A DNA stretch of 64,000 nucleotides. It comes from Acidimicrobiia bacterium. GTDB taxonomy: Bacteria; Actinomycetota; Acidimicrobiia; Spongiisociales; ZC4RG35. Made by a program: the position numbers and the translations under genes. Positions 24,878 through 32,459 of the stretch are shown here, piece after piece. Numbering within the stretch: position 1 is the stretch's first letter; the number at the start of each line of letters is the position of its first letter. The DNA is taken from contig JANQOU010000002.1 in assembly GCA_028285585.1 (NCBI GenBank), positions 1-64,000 on the forward strand. The letters are read 5' to 3'. The notes below the pieces were generated by a model that saw nothing but the letters and a program-made list of their open reading frames with translations, was not told the origin of the DNA and ran no database searches.

Positions 24878-26109
24878 AACCACTTGTCCGTCTGGATGTG
24901 CTCGCCTGCCACGGCGCTCTCCACACAATCATGCAGGGAACCGAAGATGACACCCACTCCGAGGTTGCCAGGTGCGTAGTAAGCCCATTTGCCACTGTTG
25001 GTCATGACGTCTCCGGCCACGTCCTCCATGATCGGTGTGATGTAGGTACAGGTGTCGGTGACAAGAGTTGCGCCAAAGGCCTCCACTGTGGCACGCAGTT
25101 GCGAGTCCGCTGCTTGAGCCAGCACGTCACGCGAGGTGTTCACGTAGAACGGAATCGTTGCGCGTCTCCCCCCGCTGACCTCCGCCAGCAATCGAAGCTC
25201 ATCGAGCGAGAAGTGGGGTGTCCCCACCGACACCGCACCCACGATGCCGGAGCCTTTGCTGAGCCGCTCTTTTGCTCGAATCAGGTCGCCGAGATCGAAG
25301 ACGTGCCTCTCCCCCGGCTGTCGGCCACCGCAAGCCGTCTCGACATCGGGAGCCTCCGGTGTCACTCCCACGACATGGAACATCCCAATGGTGCCGGCCG
25401 ACGCTGCTGCTGCACCCAACGCTTTGAGACGATCCTGATCTGCTCGCTGGTCGAGGCCGTTGATCACGGGCACAGCTTGACCAACCAGCTTCCCGATCAG
25501 AAAGCCAATGAGCGGGTATGCGATGTCGCTGTCCAACACCTCGTCTGGGACGTCGATGTCGATCATGACGGTGGCGAGCCTCCCCTCGTCCGTGTGAAAT
25601 CCGGTGAGCGGTGCCCTGCCTGCGAGAGCACAGAGCAGGTCGATGAAGTCGCCGTAGCGTCCTGTCCTGGCACCGATCACAGAGTTTGCGAACACAATCG
25701 CATTCGACTCGCCCCAGGCTATGTGCTGACCGAAAGACGGCGTCGATGAGAGCTGATATGGAGCACATGTCCACGTCGGCCCACAACCCATCGCCACATG
25801 TGCGTCCATGAGAGCTCTCGACTCCTCGGCACGATCGCCTCGGTACAGCTCCGGGTGCAGCAGGTCGAGTGAGGAGACGTTGAGAGTCGTCGGGACACGG
25901 ACGCTTGCATCCATGTCGAGCAGACGGTTTGCGAAGTCGAGCAGAACCGGAGCGTGATAGAGGCAGCCGTCGATGTGAGCCTGAGATATCTCGACGAACC
26001 GGTCTGCTCCATGGGCTTCGGCGACATCGGAGAGAATCTCCATGGCAAATGCTGGAGCCGGGCCCGACTCACCGGCAAGCAGGCTTCGCTCCTCAGCGGT
26101 CAGATGCAC
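24874..26109 (-). CDS. aconitase X catalytic (large) subunit
   Basis: The protein is about 411 aa from GTG 26109 (VHLTAEERSLLAGESGPAPAFAMEIL, the usual AcnX start; the ORF-track TTG is 9 codons earlier). It keeps AHIDGCLYHAP, NVSSLDLLHPE, GCGPTWTCAPYQ, WGESNAIVFANSVIGARTGRYGDF and VTDTCTYITPI, which carry the Fe-S and active-site residues of the family. TAACGT lies 7 nt before the GTG. The reaction is probably hydroxyproline dehydration; no other hydroxyproline gene is adjacent. Confidence 0.87.
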   Translation of the reverse strand: MHLTAEERSLLAGESGPAPAFAMEILSDVAEAHGADRFVEISQAHIDGCLYHAPVLLDFANRLLDMDASVRVPTTLNVSSLDLLHPELYRGDRAEESRALMDAHVAMGCGPTWTCAPYQLSSTPSFGQHIAWGESNAIVFANSVIGARTGRYGDFIDLLCALAGRAPLTGFHTDEGRLATVMIDIDVPDEVLDSDIAYPLIGFLIGKLVGQAVPVINGLDQRADQDRLKALGAAAASAGTIGMFHVVGVTPEAPDVETACGGRQPGERHVFDLGDLIRAKERLSKGSGIVGAVSVGTPHFSLDELRLLAEVSGGRRATIPFYVNTSRDVLAQAADSQLRATVEAFGATLVTDTCTYITPIMEDVAGDVMTNSGKWAYYAPGNLGVGVIFGSLHDCVESAVAGEHIQTDKWL

Positions 26110-26116
26110 AGAGATG

Positions 26117-26122
26117 ACGTTA
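26117..26122 (-). promoter_or_regulatory. -10 hexamer of the acnX genes
   Basis: TAACGT on the minus strand with 7 nt (catctct) to the GTG at 26109, inside the gap and end of rnhB. No clear -35 is seen. It supports the GTG start choice. Confidence 0.4.
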
Positions 26123-26139
26123 CCCAAGCGGGTCAACGC

Positions 26140-26844
26140 TCAGACGTCGAACGGAAGCTCCGGCTGGTCGTCGGGCCGGTTAAGACGGTGGAGGCCGTTC
26201 CATGGCAGATGGTCCATGAACACCCATGACCTTCTGTGGATCGCACTCGGCCCCATGGCTTGGAGATGGGCCTTATGGGTCGGACAGGGGTAGCCCTTGT
26301 TGGCCTCGAAGTTGTAGCCGGGATATTGCTCGGAGAGGTCGCGCATCATCCGATCACGAGTCACCTTGGCCAGAATCGAGGCCGAAGCGATCGACAACGA
26401 TGTCCGATCACCACGGACGATTTTGCGTGCACCGCCGACGAAGTCCCAGTTGCCGTCCACCAGGATGTGATCCGGCTGTCTGTCCAGCTGTTCCAGAGCC
26501 CTTCGTGCCGCCAGGCGCTGGGCGTCAGACATGCCCAGCTCGTCGCACTCCTCGGCAGTGGCGTGACCGACACTCCAGGTCTCGCACCAGCCGGCGATGC
26601 GATCAAAGAGCGCTTCACGCTCACTCTCCGTGAGCATCTTCGAGTCGCGGATCTTGTACACGCGGCGATCCCTGGGAACAACCGCGGCACCGACCGAGAT
26701 CGGTCCGGCCCAGCTCCCACGTCCGACTTCGTCCACCCCGACCACGACGGTGTCGTCTGCGGTCCAGAGCTCGCGTTCCACGGAAAGGCCCGGGGACGCC
26801 CGTTTCAGGCTCGGGCGCAGACGAGGAGCTGTCGCAGTGGCCAC
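26140..26844 (-). CDS. rnhB: ribonuclease HII
   Basis: The 234-aa enzyme removes ribonucleotides from DNA and RNA-DNA hybrids. The metal-binding start VVGVDEVGRGSWAGPISVGAAVV, IRDSKMLTESEREALFDRI, HILVDGNWDF and ASILAKVTRDRMM are the RNase HII motifs. A 30-residue N-terminal extension is basic and Ala/Pro-rich. TACTCT lies 6 nt before the GTG start. Confidence 0.93.
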   Translation of the reverse strand: MATATAPRLRPSLKRASPGLSVERELWTADDTVVVGVDEVGRGSWAGPISVGAAVVPRDRRVYKIRDSKMLTESEREALFDRIAGWCETWSVGHATAEECDELGMSDAQRLAARRALEQLDRQPDHILVDGNWDFVGGARKIVRGDRTSLSIASASILAKVTRDRMMRDLSEQYPGYNFEANKGYPCPTHKAHLQAMGPSAIHRRSWVFMDHLPWNGLHRLNRPDDQPELPFDV

Positions 26845-26881
26845 GACGTCAGAGTAGGCATACCGGCTGACGCGTCGGGAT

Positions 26882-27427
26882 CTAGTTGAGCGTTATGTCG
26901 TCCGGGAACGATGAGACCAGCGACAAGAACCCTGGCTGCCTCCTCAAGACCCTTCGCCATTGCTCCGTCGGGTCTTCGAATGGGTCGTCTGGCGAGGCCT
27001 GCACCACGTACCAGGAGCCAGTGGCGATCTCGGCCTCCAGCTGGCCCTCCCCCCAGCCCGAGTATCCGGAGTAGATCCGGACTTCCGACGATCTGTCCGC
27101 AGGGGGCGGCGAGTCGAAGTCGACCATGTTGAGGCCGGGAACGCCCGTTGGCATTCCTTCTCCGGTCAGGGCCAAACCGATGGCGACCTCAGGCTCTACA
27201 GGCCCTCCATAGTGAACCTGGCCACCTCCGGATGCGTCCTCCCAGTCGGGCAAGTGTGCAGCTACCGGCTGCTCCGTCTCGCGGTTGAGCACCACGCCGA
27301 TGCAACCTTCTTCATCATGCTGGAGTAGCAGGACCACAGTGCGGTAGAAGTTGGGATCCGCCAGATTCGGGGTCGCCAGCAACAGTTTCCCGGCGTGATT
27401 CTCGGGCACGGGGGAATCGTGCCACAC
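26882..27427 (-). CDS. YqgE/AlgH family protein (UPF0301)
   Basis: The 181-aa protein has the family signature AGKLLLATPNLADPNFYRTVVLLLQHDEEGCIGVVLNR, then VHYGGPVEPE and IYSGYSGWGEGQLEAEIATGSWYV. Members are small, widely conserved proteins of unclear biochemical role, linked to gene regulation in some bacteria. The start may be GTG 27427 or GTG 27409. It is divergent from the adenosine deaminase gene. Confidence 0.9.
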   Translation of the reverse strand: MWHDSPVPENHAGKLLLATPNLADPNFYRTVVLLLQHDEEGCIGVVLNRETEQPVAAHLPDWEDASGGGQVHYGGPVEPEVAIGLALTGEGMPTGVPGLNMVDFDSPPPADRSSEVRIYSGYSGWGEGQLEAEIATGSWYVVQASPDDPFEDPTEQWRRVLRRQPGFLSLVSSFPDDITLN

Positions 27428-27464
27428 CTGGAGCCGTGCTGCGGAGCACGACTACCGTGACCAG

Positions 27465-28529
27465 ATGATGCTTCCCTCGGTGCTGCTCCACGATCATCTC
27501 GATGGTGGCCTGCGCCCGGAAACGTGTCTCGATCTCGCCAATCAACACGGTTACAACGACCTGCCGACGAACGACGCTGAAGAACTGCATGCCTGGTTCG
27601 ATCAATCGGCTTCCGGATCGCTCGAGGGTTACCTGGAGTCGTTTGACCACACCATCGGCGTTATGCAGCAGGCCAGTGCGATAGAGCGGGTCGCCTACGA
27701 GGCAGGCGTCGACGTCGCCTCACACGGTGTGGTCTATGCCGAGTTCCGGTTCTGCCCGGGGCTTTTCACCAACCGGGGGTTGACTTTGAACGAGGTCATC
27801 GAGGCTGCGGCGTCGGGATTCTCGAAGGCGGGTGCGGAAACGGGGCTGGTGTGGGGGATCATCGTCGACGCAATGCGTCAATTGGAAGACAGCATGGAAA
27901 TGGCCAGAGTCGCCATCTCATGCCGTGGCTTGGGTGTGGTGGGCTTCGACATCGCCGGGCCCGAGCAGGGCTTTCCTCCAGCCAACCATCTTGCGGCGTG
28001 CCGCCTGGTCAGGGAGTCCGGGCTGCGGCTGACGCTCCATGCCGGCGAGGCCGGCGGAAAGCACGGCGTCGCCTACATGGCACAGGCCATGGACATGTGT
28101 GGAGCCGAGAGGCTGGGCCACGGGATCGAGATCATCAACGACTGCCTTGTCGAGGACGGGAATATCACGAAACTGGGAGCGGTCGCCCGGCGCGTGCGCG
28201 ATCGGCAGATCCCGCTCGAGGTGTGCCCGACGTCCAACATGGCTACGGGAAGCCTGCGACCGGAAGAGCATCCGCTGGGTGCTCTCCATCGGGCCGGGTT
28301 CAACGTCACTCTGAGCACGGACAACCGGCTGATGAGCCAGACGACGATGCCCGCCGAGTTCGAGTTCGCCACTACCCACCACGGCATCACAGTTGACGAT
28401 CTTGCCATCATCACCCGAAGGTCCCTCGCTGCCGCCTTTTGCGACCACGACGTCAAACAACAGCTGTGGCATGACAGGATCCGCCCTGCCTACACCGACG
28501 CCGGGGCTACCCCTGGCGTGCTCCACTGA
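27465..28529 (+). CDS. add: adenosine deaminase
   Basis: The 354-aa amidohydrolase deaminates adenosine to inosine for purine salvage. It has the zinc motif HDHLDGGLRPET at the start, GIIVDAMR, the HAGE motif LTLHAGEAGG, RLGHGIEI, PLEVCPTSN and the zinc Asp in LSTDNRLMS. Two adjacent ATG codons are possible starts; TACCGT lies 6 nt before the first. The hpt gene at 34 kb acts in the same salvage route. It ends 1 nt before tdh. Confidence 0.92.
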   Translation: MMLPSVLLHDHLDGGLRPETCLDLANQHGYNDLPTNDAEELHAWFDQSASGSLEGYLESFDHTIGVMQQASAIERVAYEAGVDVASHGVVYAEFRFCPGLFTNRGLTLNEVIEAAASGFSKAGAETGLVWGIIVDAMRQLEDSMEMARVAISCRGLGVVGFDIAGPEQGFPPANHLAACRLVRESGLRLTLHAGEAGGKHGVAYMAQAMDMCGAERLGHGIEIINDCLVEDGNITKLGAVARRVRDRQIPLEVCPTSNMATGSLRPEEHPLGALHRAGFNVTLSTDNRLMSQTTMPAEFEFATTHHGITVDDLAIITRRSLAAAFCDHDVKQQLWHDRIRPAYTDAGATPGVLH

Positions 28530-28530
28530 C

Positions 28531-29559
28531 ATGCGCGCACTCGTCAAACATCCCGATGAGGAGGGCTTCAGGCTCGAGGAAATGCCGAAACCGACACCGG
28601 GGCCCGATGAAGTCGTGGTGAAGGTGCACACAGCCGGCATATGCGGGACCGACCTCCACATCTACCGCTGGGATGATTGGGCGCGCTCAACGGTGCCGGC
28701 GCCAATGACGATCGGCCATGAGTTCTCGGGCCACATTGAAGAGCTCGGCAGCAACGTCGGCGGCTTCGTTGTAGGTGAGCTGGTTGGTGCGGAGGGTCAC
28801 GTGGTCTGTGGGCAATGCCGGAACTGTCTGGCCGGGAGACGCCATCTCTGCCAGGAGCCAAAAGGCATCGGCGTGAACATTCCAGGCGCGTTTGCCGACT
28901 ACGTGGTGATTCCCAAGGGGAACCTATGGCGTCATGAAGAAGGCCTCTCTCCCGAGATCGCCGCTTTGTTCGATCCGTTTGGGAACGCGGTTCACACCGC
29001 CCTTAAATTCCCGGTTTTGGGTGAAGATGTTCTCATAACCGGCGCAGGCCCGATAGGGCTGATGGCCGCGGCAGTGGTGAACCATGCCGGTGCCCGCAAC
29101 ACGGTCGTGACCGACGTCAACCCCTTCCGATTGGCCCTTGCCTTGGAGATGGGGGCCACCAGGGCCGTGGACGTGCGCTCAGGCGATCTCGGAGCCGTCC
29201 AAGCCGAGTTGGGCATGACCGAGGGCTTCGATGTCGCCCTGGAGGTCTCGGGAAGCCCAGCGGCCTTCGATGACATCCTCGCCAACACCATCCATGGTGC
29301 AAACGTCGCCATGCTCGGCATCCCGGCTGAGCCTTTCCCGATCGACTGGAGCACGGTCATCTTCAACATGCTGAACCTCAAGGGGATCTACGGGCGGGAG
29401 ATGTTCGACACCTGGTACAAGATGAACGTCCTGATCCAGTCGGGGATAGACATCTCCCCGGTGATCACACACCGGTTCCCGGCGGCAGACTACGAGAAAG
29501 CCTTTGCTGCTCTGCAAAGCGCCGAGTCGGGAAAGGTGCTGCTCGACTGGACAAGCTGA
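28531..29559 (+). CDS. tdh: L-threonine 3-dehydrogenase
   Basis: The 342-aa zinc alcohol-dehydrogenase-family enzyme has catalytic zinc residues in GICGTDLHIY and GHEFSG, structural zinc Cys in CGQCRNCLAGRRHLC, and the NAD site ITGAGPIGLMAAAV. The family-specific LKGIYGREMFDTWYKM is typical of Tdh. It oxidises threonine to 2-amino-3-oxobutyrate. The ATG at 28531 follows the add stop by one base; the ORF track runs 46 codons back into add. Threonine breakdown yields glycine, and gcvT lies 1 kb away. Confidence 0.92.
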   Translation: MRALVKHPDEEGFRLEEMPKPTPGPDEVVVKVHTAGICGTDLHIYRWDDWARSTVPAPMTIGHEFSGHIEELGSNVGGFVVGELVGAEGHVVCGQCRNCLAGRRHLCQEPKGIGVNIPGAFADYVVIPKGNLWRHEEGLSPEIAALFDPFGNAVHTALKFPVLGEDVLITGAGPIGLMAAAVVNHAGARNTVVTDVNPFRLALALEMGATRAVDVRSGDLGAVQAELGMTEGFDVALEVSGSPAAFDDILANTIHGANVAMLGIPAEPFPIDWSTVIFNMLNLKGIYGREMFDTWYKMNVLIQSGIDISPVITHRFPAADYEKAFAALQSAESGKVLLDWTS

Positions 29560-29574
29560 GCCGTATGCGGGCTT

Positions 29575-30384
29575 TCAGGTCCGTGCGTTGATCCAGCGGA
29601 TTATCTCGCCGACGATCTCAGGCCCCTCCGGCTCGTTGAGGATCTCGTGACGAAGATCCGGGTAGAGACGACGCTCACAGTCGTTGATGTCGGTGAAGAG
29701 CTCCGTCGAAGCCGGCGGTACCAGAGGATCGCCACCTCCGTGTAGAACAAGCGTTGGGATGTCCAAACCTATGACGCTGTCCCGCGCCTCCGCCATTGCA
29801 TCGAACAAGGCCTTGCCGAAGCGCATGGTCGCACCTGTGTGGACCAGAGGGTCCTCGAAGTACTTCTCCCCCACGCCGGGGTCACGAGACAGGTGCTCGC
29901 CTTTGATTGCCTGAGGGATCGAAAGCGTGGGAGCGACCCGGGATGCGATTCCGGCAAGCTTCTTCTGCCACGCAGCCCCACCGTCCATCGCCGGTGCGGA
30001 GAGAACGAGCAGGTCCGGCCGGACCCGATCATCAAGCGCATAGCCAAGCGCCAGCAGCCCGCCCATCGAGTGGCCCATGAGCACCAAAGAGGCTCCCTGT
30101 TCCGCTGCCCAGCCCATGTGCCGGTCGATCTGGTCGTAGAACAACGACCAATCTGCGATGTCGACCCTGGCGCCTCCGGTGGCTCCGTGACCGATCGCAT
30201 CGAAGGAGCGCACGTGGAATCCAGCACTGGCTAGAAGCCCCCCGGTCCGCTCATACCGTCCTGAGTGCTCGGCAACGCCATGGACGAGCAAGATCACGGC
30301 TCGTGGCTCCGACACCGGGACCCAATCGCGGACCAGCTCAGTGCCGAGCTCGGCATGGGGGACCGCATGTGCAACGCTCGTCAA
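29575..30384 (-). CDS. alpha/beta hydrolase, monoacylglycerol-lipase-like
   Basis: The 269-aa hydrolase has the oxyanion loop LLVHGVAEHSGRYERTG, the nucleophile elbow LMGHSMGGLLAL, and a late Asp/His pair (HGGGDPLVPP and DLRHEILNEPE). This is the monoacylglycerol lipase / lysophospholipase layout. The start is TTG at 30384 with a strong AGGAG 6 nt upstream. No signal peptide is seen. Confidence 0.87.
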   Translation of the reverse strand: MTSVAHAVPHAELGTELVRDWVPVSEPRAVILLVHGVAEHSGRYERTGGLLASAGFHVRSFDAIGHGATGGARVDIADWSLFYDQIDRHMGWAAEQGASLVLMGHSMGGLLALGYALDDRVRPDLLVLSAPAMDGGAAWQKKLAGIASRVAPTLSIPQAIKGEHLSRDPGVGEKYFEDPLVHTGATMRFGKALFDAMAEARDSVIGLDIPTLVLHGGGDPLVPPASTELFTDINDCERRLYPDLRHEILNEPEGPEIVGEIIRWINART

Positions 30385-30411
30385 ACGGCTCTCCTGATCG
30401 ATAGCGCGATG

Positions 30412-31464
30412 TTACGAGTCTTTGTGGAACGGCGGCTTGACGATGTGACCCGGCACCCACTTATCTCGGATTTCGACCTCGAGTTCACCGATGGGCTCCG
30501 CCGGCGCCGGTGACAGGTAACCCATGCCAATCCCCTTGCCGAGCATCGGGCTCATGTTGCCTGACGTGACCGTCCCAGTTGCCCCGCTGTCGGTGCGGAT
30601 GTGGTGACCATGGCGAGGGATGCCTCGATCATCCAAGACGAAGCCGGTGAGAAGGCGGGGGACGCCGTGCTCCTTCTGCTCGACGAGCTTGGGCTTGCCG
30701 GTGAACTCGTGATCCAGATCAACCGCAAAGCGCAAGCCTGCTTCCAGCGGTGTGGTCGACTCATCCAGATCTTCGCCCCAGAGCGGAAAGCCCGCTTCGA
30801 GTCTCAGCGTGTCACGCGAGCCAAGACCACACGGGGTGACTCCGGTTTCGACGAGCGCTCTGACAAGCGACTCTCCGGTGGCCGGGTCGGTGCAAATCTC
30901 GCCCCCGGCCTCGCCCGTGTACCCGGTGCCGGCCATTGACACCGTGCCGCCTCCCCATTCGATCGTTGTGTTCCTGAACCTGCCGGGGGCTGCACCGAGC
31001 ACCGACTCGAAGACGCCTGGAGCGTCAGGGCCCTGAAGGGCGATCATCACTGTCGTCGTCTGGAGGTCTGTGACCTCGCAGCCAGGTTCCTCGGCGAACA
31101 AACCCATGACCCGAGAGTGATTGGCCGCGTTGGGCAGCACCCAGAAGCGCTCGTCGTCCCACCACCAGACGATCAGGTCATCCACCACTCCCCCGGCTTC
31201 GTTGAGCAGCATCGTGTACTGGCATCGCCCAGGATCGACACGGTCGATGTCGTTGCAGAGAAGCGACCTGACGGCAGAGTGCGCTCCCTTGCCCGTCAGC
31301 TCGAACCGTCCGAGGTGTGTGACATCGAAGAAACCCGATGACCCTCTCACGGCCCGGTGCTCGTTCAGGACCGAGTCGTACTGGACGGGCATCTCCCAAC
31401 CCCCGAAGTCCACAAAACGCGCCCCGAGGGACGCGTTCAGATCGTGCAGAGGGGATCGGTTCAT
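30412..31464 (-). CDS. gcvT: glycine cleavage system T protein (aminomethyltransferase)
   Basis: The 350-aa folate enzyme moves the C1 unit from the lipoyl-bound intermediate to tetrahydrofolate. It starts with SPLHDLNASLGARFVDFGGWEMPVQYDSV and has GFFDVTHLGRFELTGK, TGYTGEAGGEI and RDTLRLEAGFPLWGEDL, as expected for GcvT. Its ATG overlaps the stop of the upstream gene by 4 nt. gcvH lies 5.4 kb upstream; the P protein genes are not in the window. Confidence 0.93.
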   Translation of the reverse strand: MNRSPLHDLNASLGARFVDFGGWEMPVQYDSVLNEHRAVRGSSGFFDVTHLGRFELTGKGAHSAVRSLLCNDIDRVDPGRCQYTMLLNEAGGVVDDLIVWWWDDERFWVLPNAANHSRVMGLFAEEPGCEVTDLQTTTVMIALQGPDAPGVFESVLGAAPGRFRNTTIEWGGGTVSMAGTGYTGEAGGEICTDPATGESLVRALVETGVTPCGLGSRDTLRLEAGFPLWGEDLDESTTPLEAGLRFAVDLDHEFTGKPKLVEQKEHGVPRLLTGFVLDDRGIPRHGHHIRTDSGATGTVTSGNMSPMLGKGIGMGYLSPAPAEPIGELEVEIRDKWVPGHIVKPPFHKDS

Positions 31465-31895
31465 CCGGTCAGCCGCTCGCCCCTGTCCTCGAGCCTCGTT
31501 ATCTCGGGCCGTCCCGGCATGCGTGTCGGAGCTACGACGTCCTCGAGATGGTCCGGCTCTTCCAACCCGTACTTGACCACGAGGTTGAGATAGTCCCGCT
31601 GGTAGAAGAGTTTGCAGTTGACGTCAGGGTGGATTGCCTTGAGTCGCTTCAACTTCTTGTTCTTCTTCGTGACCAGCTTCTGATTCATCGTGGTGATCTC
31701 GATGAACATGTTGTCGTCCGGGAGGTAGAAGTCCGGCGTGAAGAACTTGACCGGTTCGCCGTCGTCGTCGAACTCGATCGGAAAGCTCTCCGGCTCGTAG
31801 ACCCATGGGACTCCGTAGAAGTCCAGCAATAGGGCGAACTGGCGCTCACTGTTGTGAGCGAAGTCAACTTCGTGCGCCGTGGGGCGGTCTGTGAT
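31461..31895 (-). CDS. PD-(D/E)XK-like hypothetical protein with a non-canonical start
   Basis: The 144-145-aa protein contains FTPDFYLPDDNMFIEITTMNQKLVTKKNKKLKRLK, a PD...E-x-T...K pattern like a restriction-nuclease-type fold; function unknown. The first usual start codon is TTG 31829, but sequence that I recall as conserved in homologues (EVDFAHNSERQFALLLDFYG) lies upstream. No ATG, GTG or TTG exists there. The frame opens at CTGATC on the merR stop, giving CTG (31898, 4-nt overlap) or ATC (31895, 1-nt overlap). AGGAG is 7 nt before ATC and 4 nt before CTG. It overlaps gcvT by 4 nt. Confidence 0.65.
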   Translation of the reverse strand: MTDRPTAHEVDFAHNSERQFALLLDFYGVPWVYEPESFPIEFDDDGEPVKFFTPDFYLPDDNMFIEITTMNQKLVTKKNKKLKRLKAIHPDVNCKLFYQRDYLNLVVKYGLEEPDHLEDVVAPTRMPGRPEITRLEDRGERLTG

Positions 31896-32368
31896 CAGGT
31901 TGCTCCTGCTTCTACGGCCCCGGCGTACTGCGTGTGGTCTGGGAAGAGCTGATGGATCGCGCCTTCGACCTCGTCCTGCACCGGGCCGATGGCGATCCCG
32001 AACACACCCTGGCCCCGGCGGAACACGTCGACGACTTCTTGCTCAGAGTGCGCCGCATAGATGGTCTGGCCATCGCTGAGAAGCGTGACGTCGGCCAATG
32101 GCTGATCTGACTGCAATTGGGCGCGGAGGATCTCGACGGCTGAGCGGATCTTCTTCAAGCTCATCCCGGCATCCAGCAGACGTTTGATCACCTTGAGCTG
32201 GACAACGTCGGAGAAGGAGTAGAGCCTTTGCGACCCCGACCCGGTTGCCTGTTGAAGTGAGGGCACGATCAGCTTTGTCCGCGCCCAATAGTCGAGTTGC
32301 CGGTATGTGATCCCGACCAGCTTGCAAACTTGTGGGGCGCGATAGCCCAGTTCCCGCTCTTGGGTCAT
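31895..32368 (-). CDS. MerR-family transcriptional regulator (Rv1830-type)
   Basis: The 157-aa regulator has an N-terminal MerR helix-turn-helix (APQVCKLVGITYRQLDYWARTKLI, QRLYSFSDVVQLKVIKRLLDAG) and a helical dimerisation part. The C-terminal half lacks sensor Cys. It resembles the second MerR gene of the mycobacterial gcvH-garA cluster. A ccggagg site precedes its ATG. A promoter and a 16-bp inverted repeat lie directly upstream, suggesting self-regulation. Confidence 0.87.
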   Translation of the reverse strand: MTQERELGYRAPQVCKLVGITYRQLDYWARTKLIVPSLQQATGSGSQRLYSFSDVVQLKVIKRLLDAGMSLKKIRSAVEILRAQLQSDQPLADVTLLSDGQTIYAAHSEQEVVDVFRRGQGVFGIAIGPVQDEVEGAIHQLFPDHTQYAGAVEAGAT

Positions 32369-32382
32369 TCCATCCTCCGGTG

Positions 32383-32398
32383 GTTACAAGTGTGTAAC
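32383..32398. promoter_or_regulatory. inverted repeat between merR promoter and start, likely operator
   Basis: GTTACA-AGTG-TGTAAC has perfect 6-bp arms with a 4-nt spacer. It lies just downstream of the expected transcription start and upstream of the ribosome site of the MerR gene, a good place for autorepression. Confidence 0.55.
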
Positions 32399-32410
32399 TC
32401 CGCCGCGAAG

Positions 32411-32440
32411 AAACTACCGGGTCGGTATCGGGTGTGTCAA
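32411..32440 (-). promoter_or_regulatory. promoter of the merR gene cluster
   Basis: On the minus strand a perfect TTGACA (32440-32435) is followed after 18 nt by TAGTTT (32416-32411). It is the best -35 seen in the window. It gives the MerR gene a promoter separate from the upstream channel gene. Confidence 0.65.
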
Positions 32441-32459
32441 CGCTATCCCTGTGGAAAAC

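Noticed and set aside
29556-29580. Weak hairpin between tdh and the hydrolase as a terminator
   Set aside because: Only about 3-4 paired bases per arm and no T-run; not enough to call.
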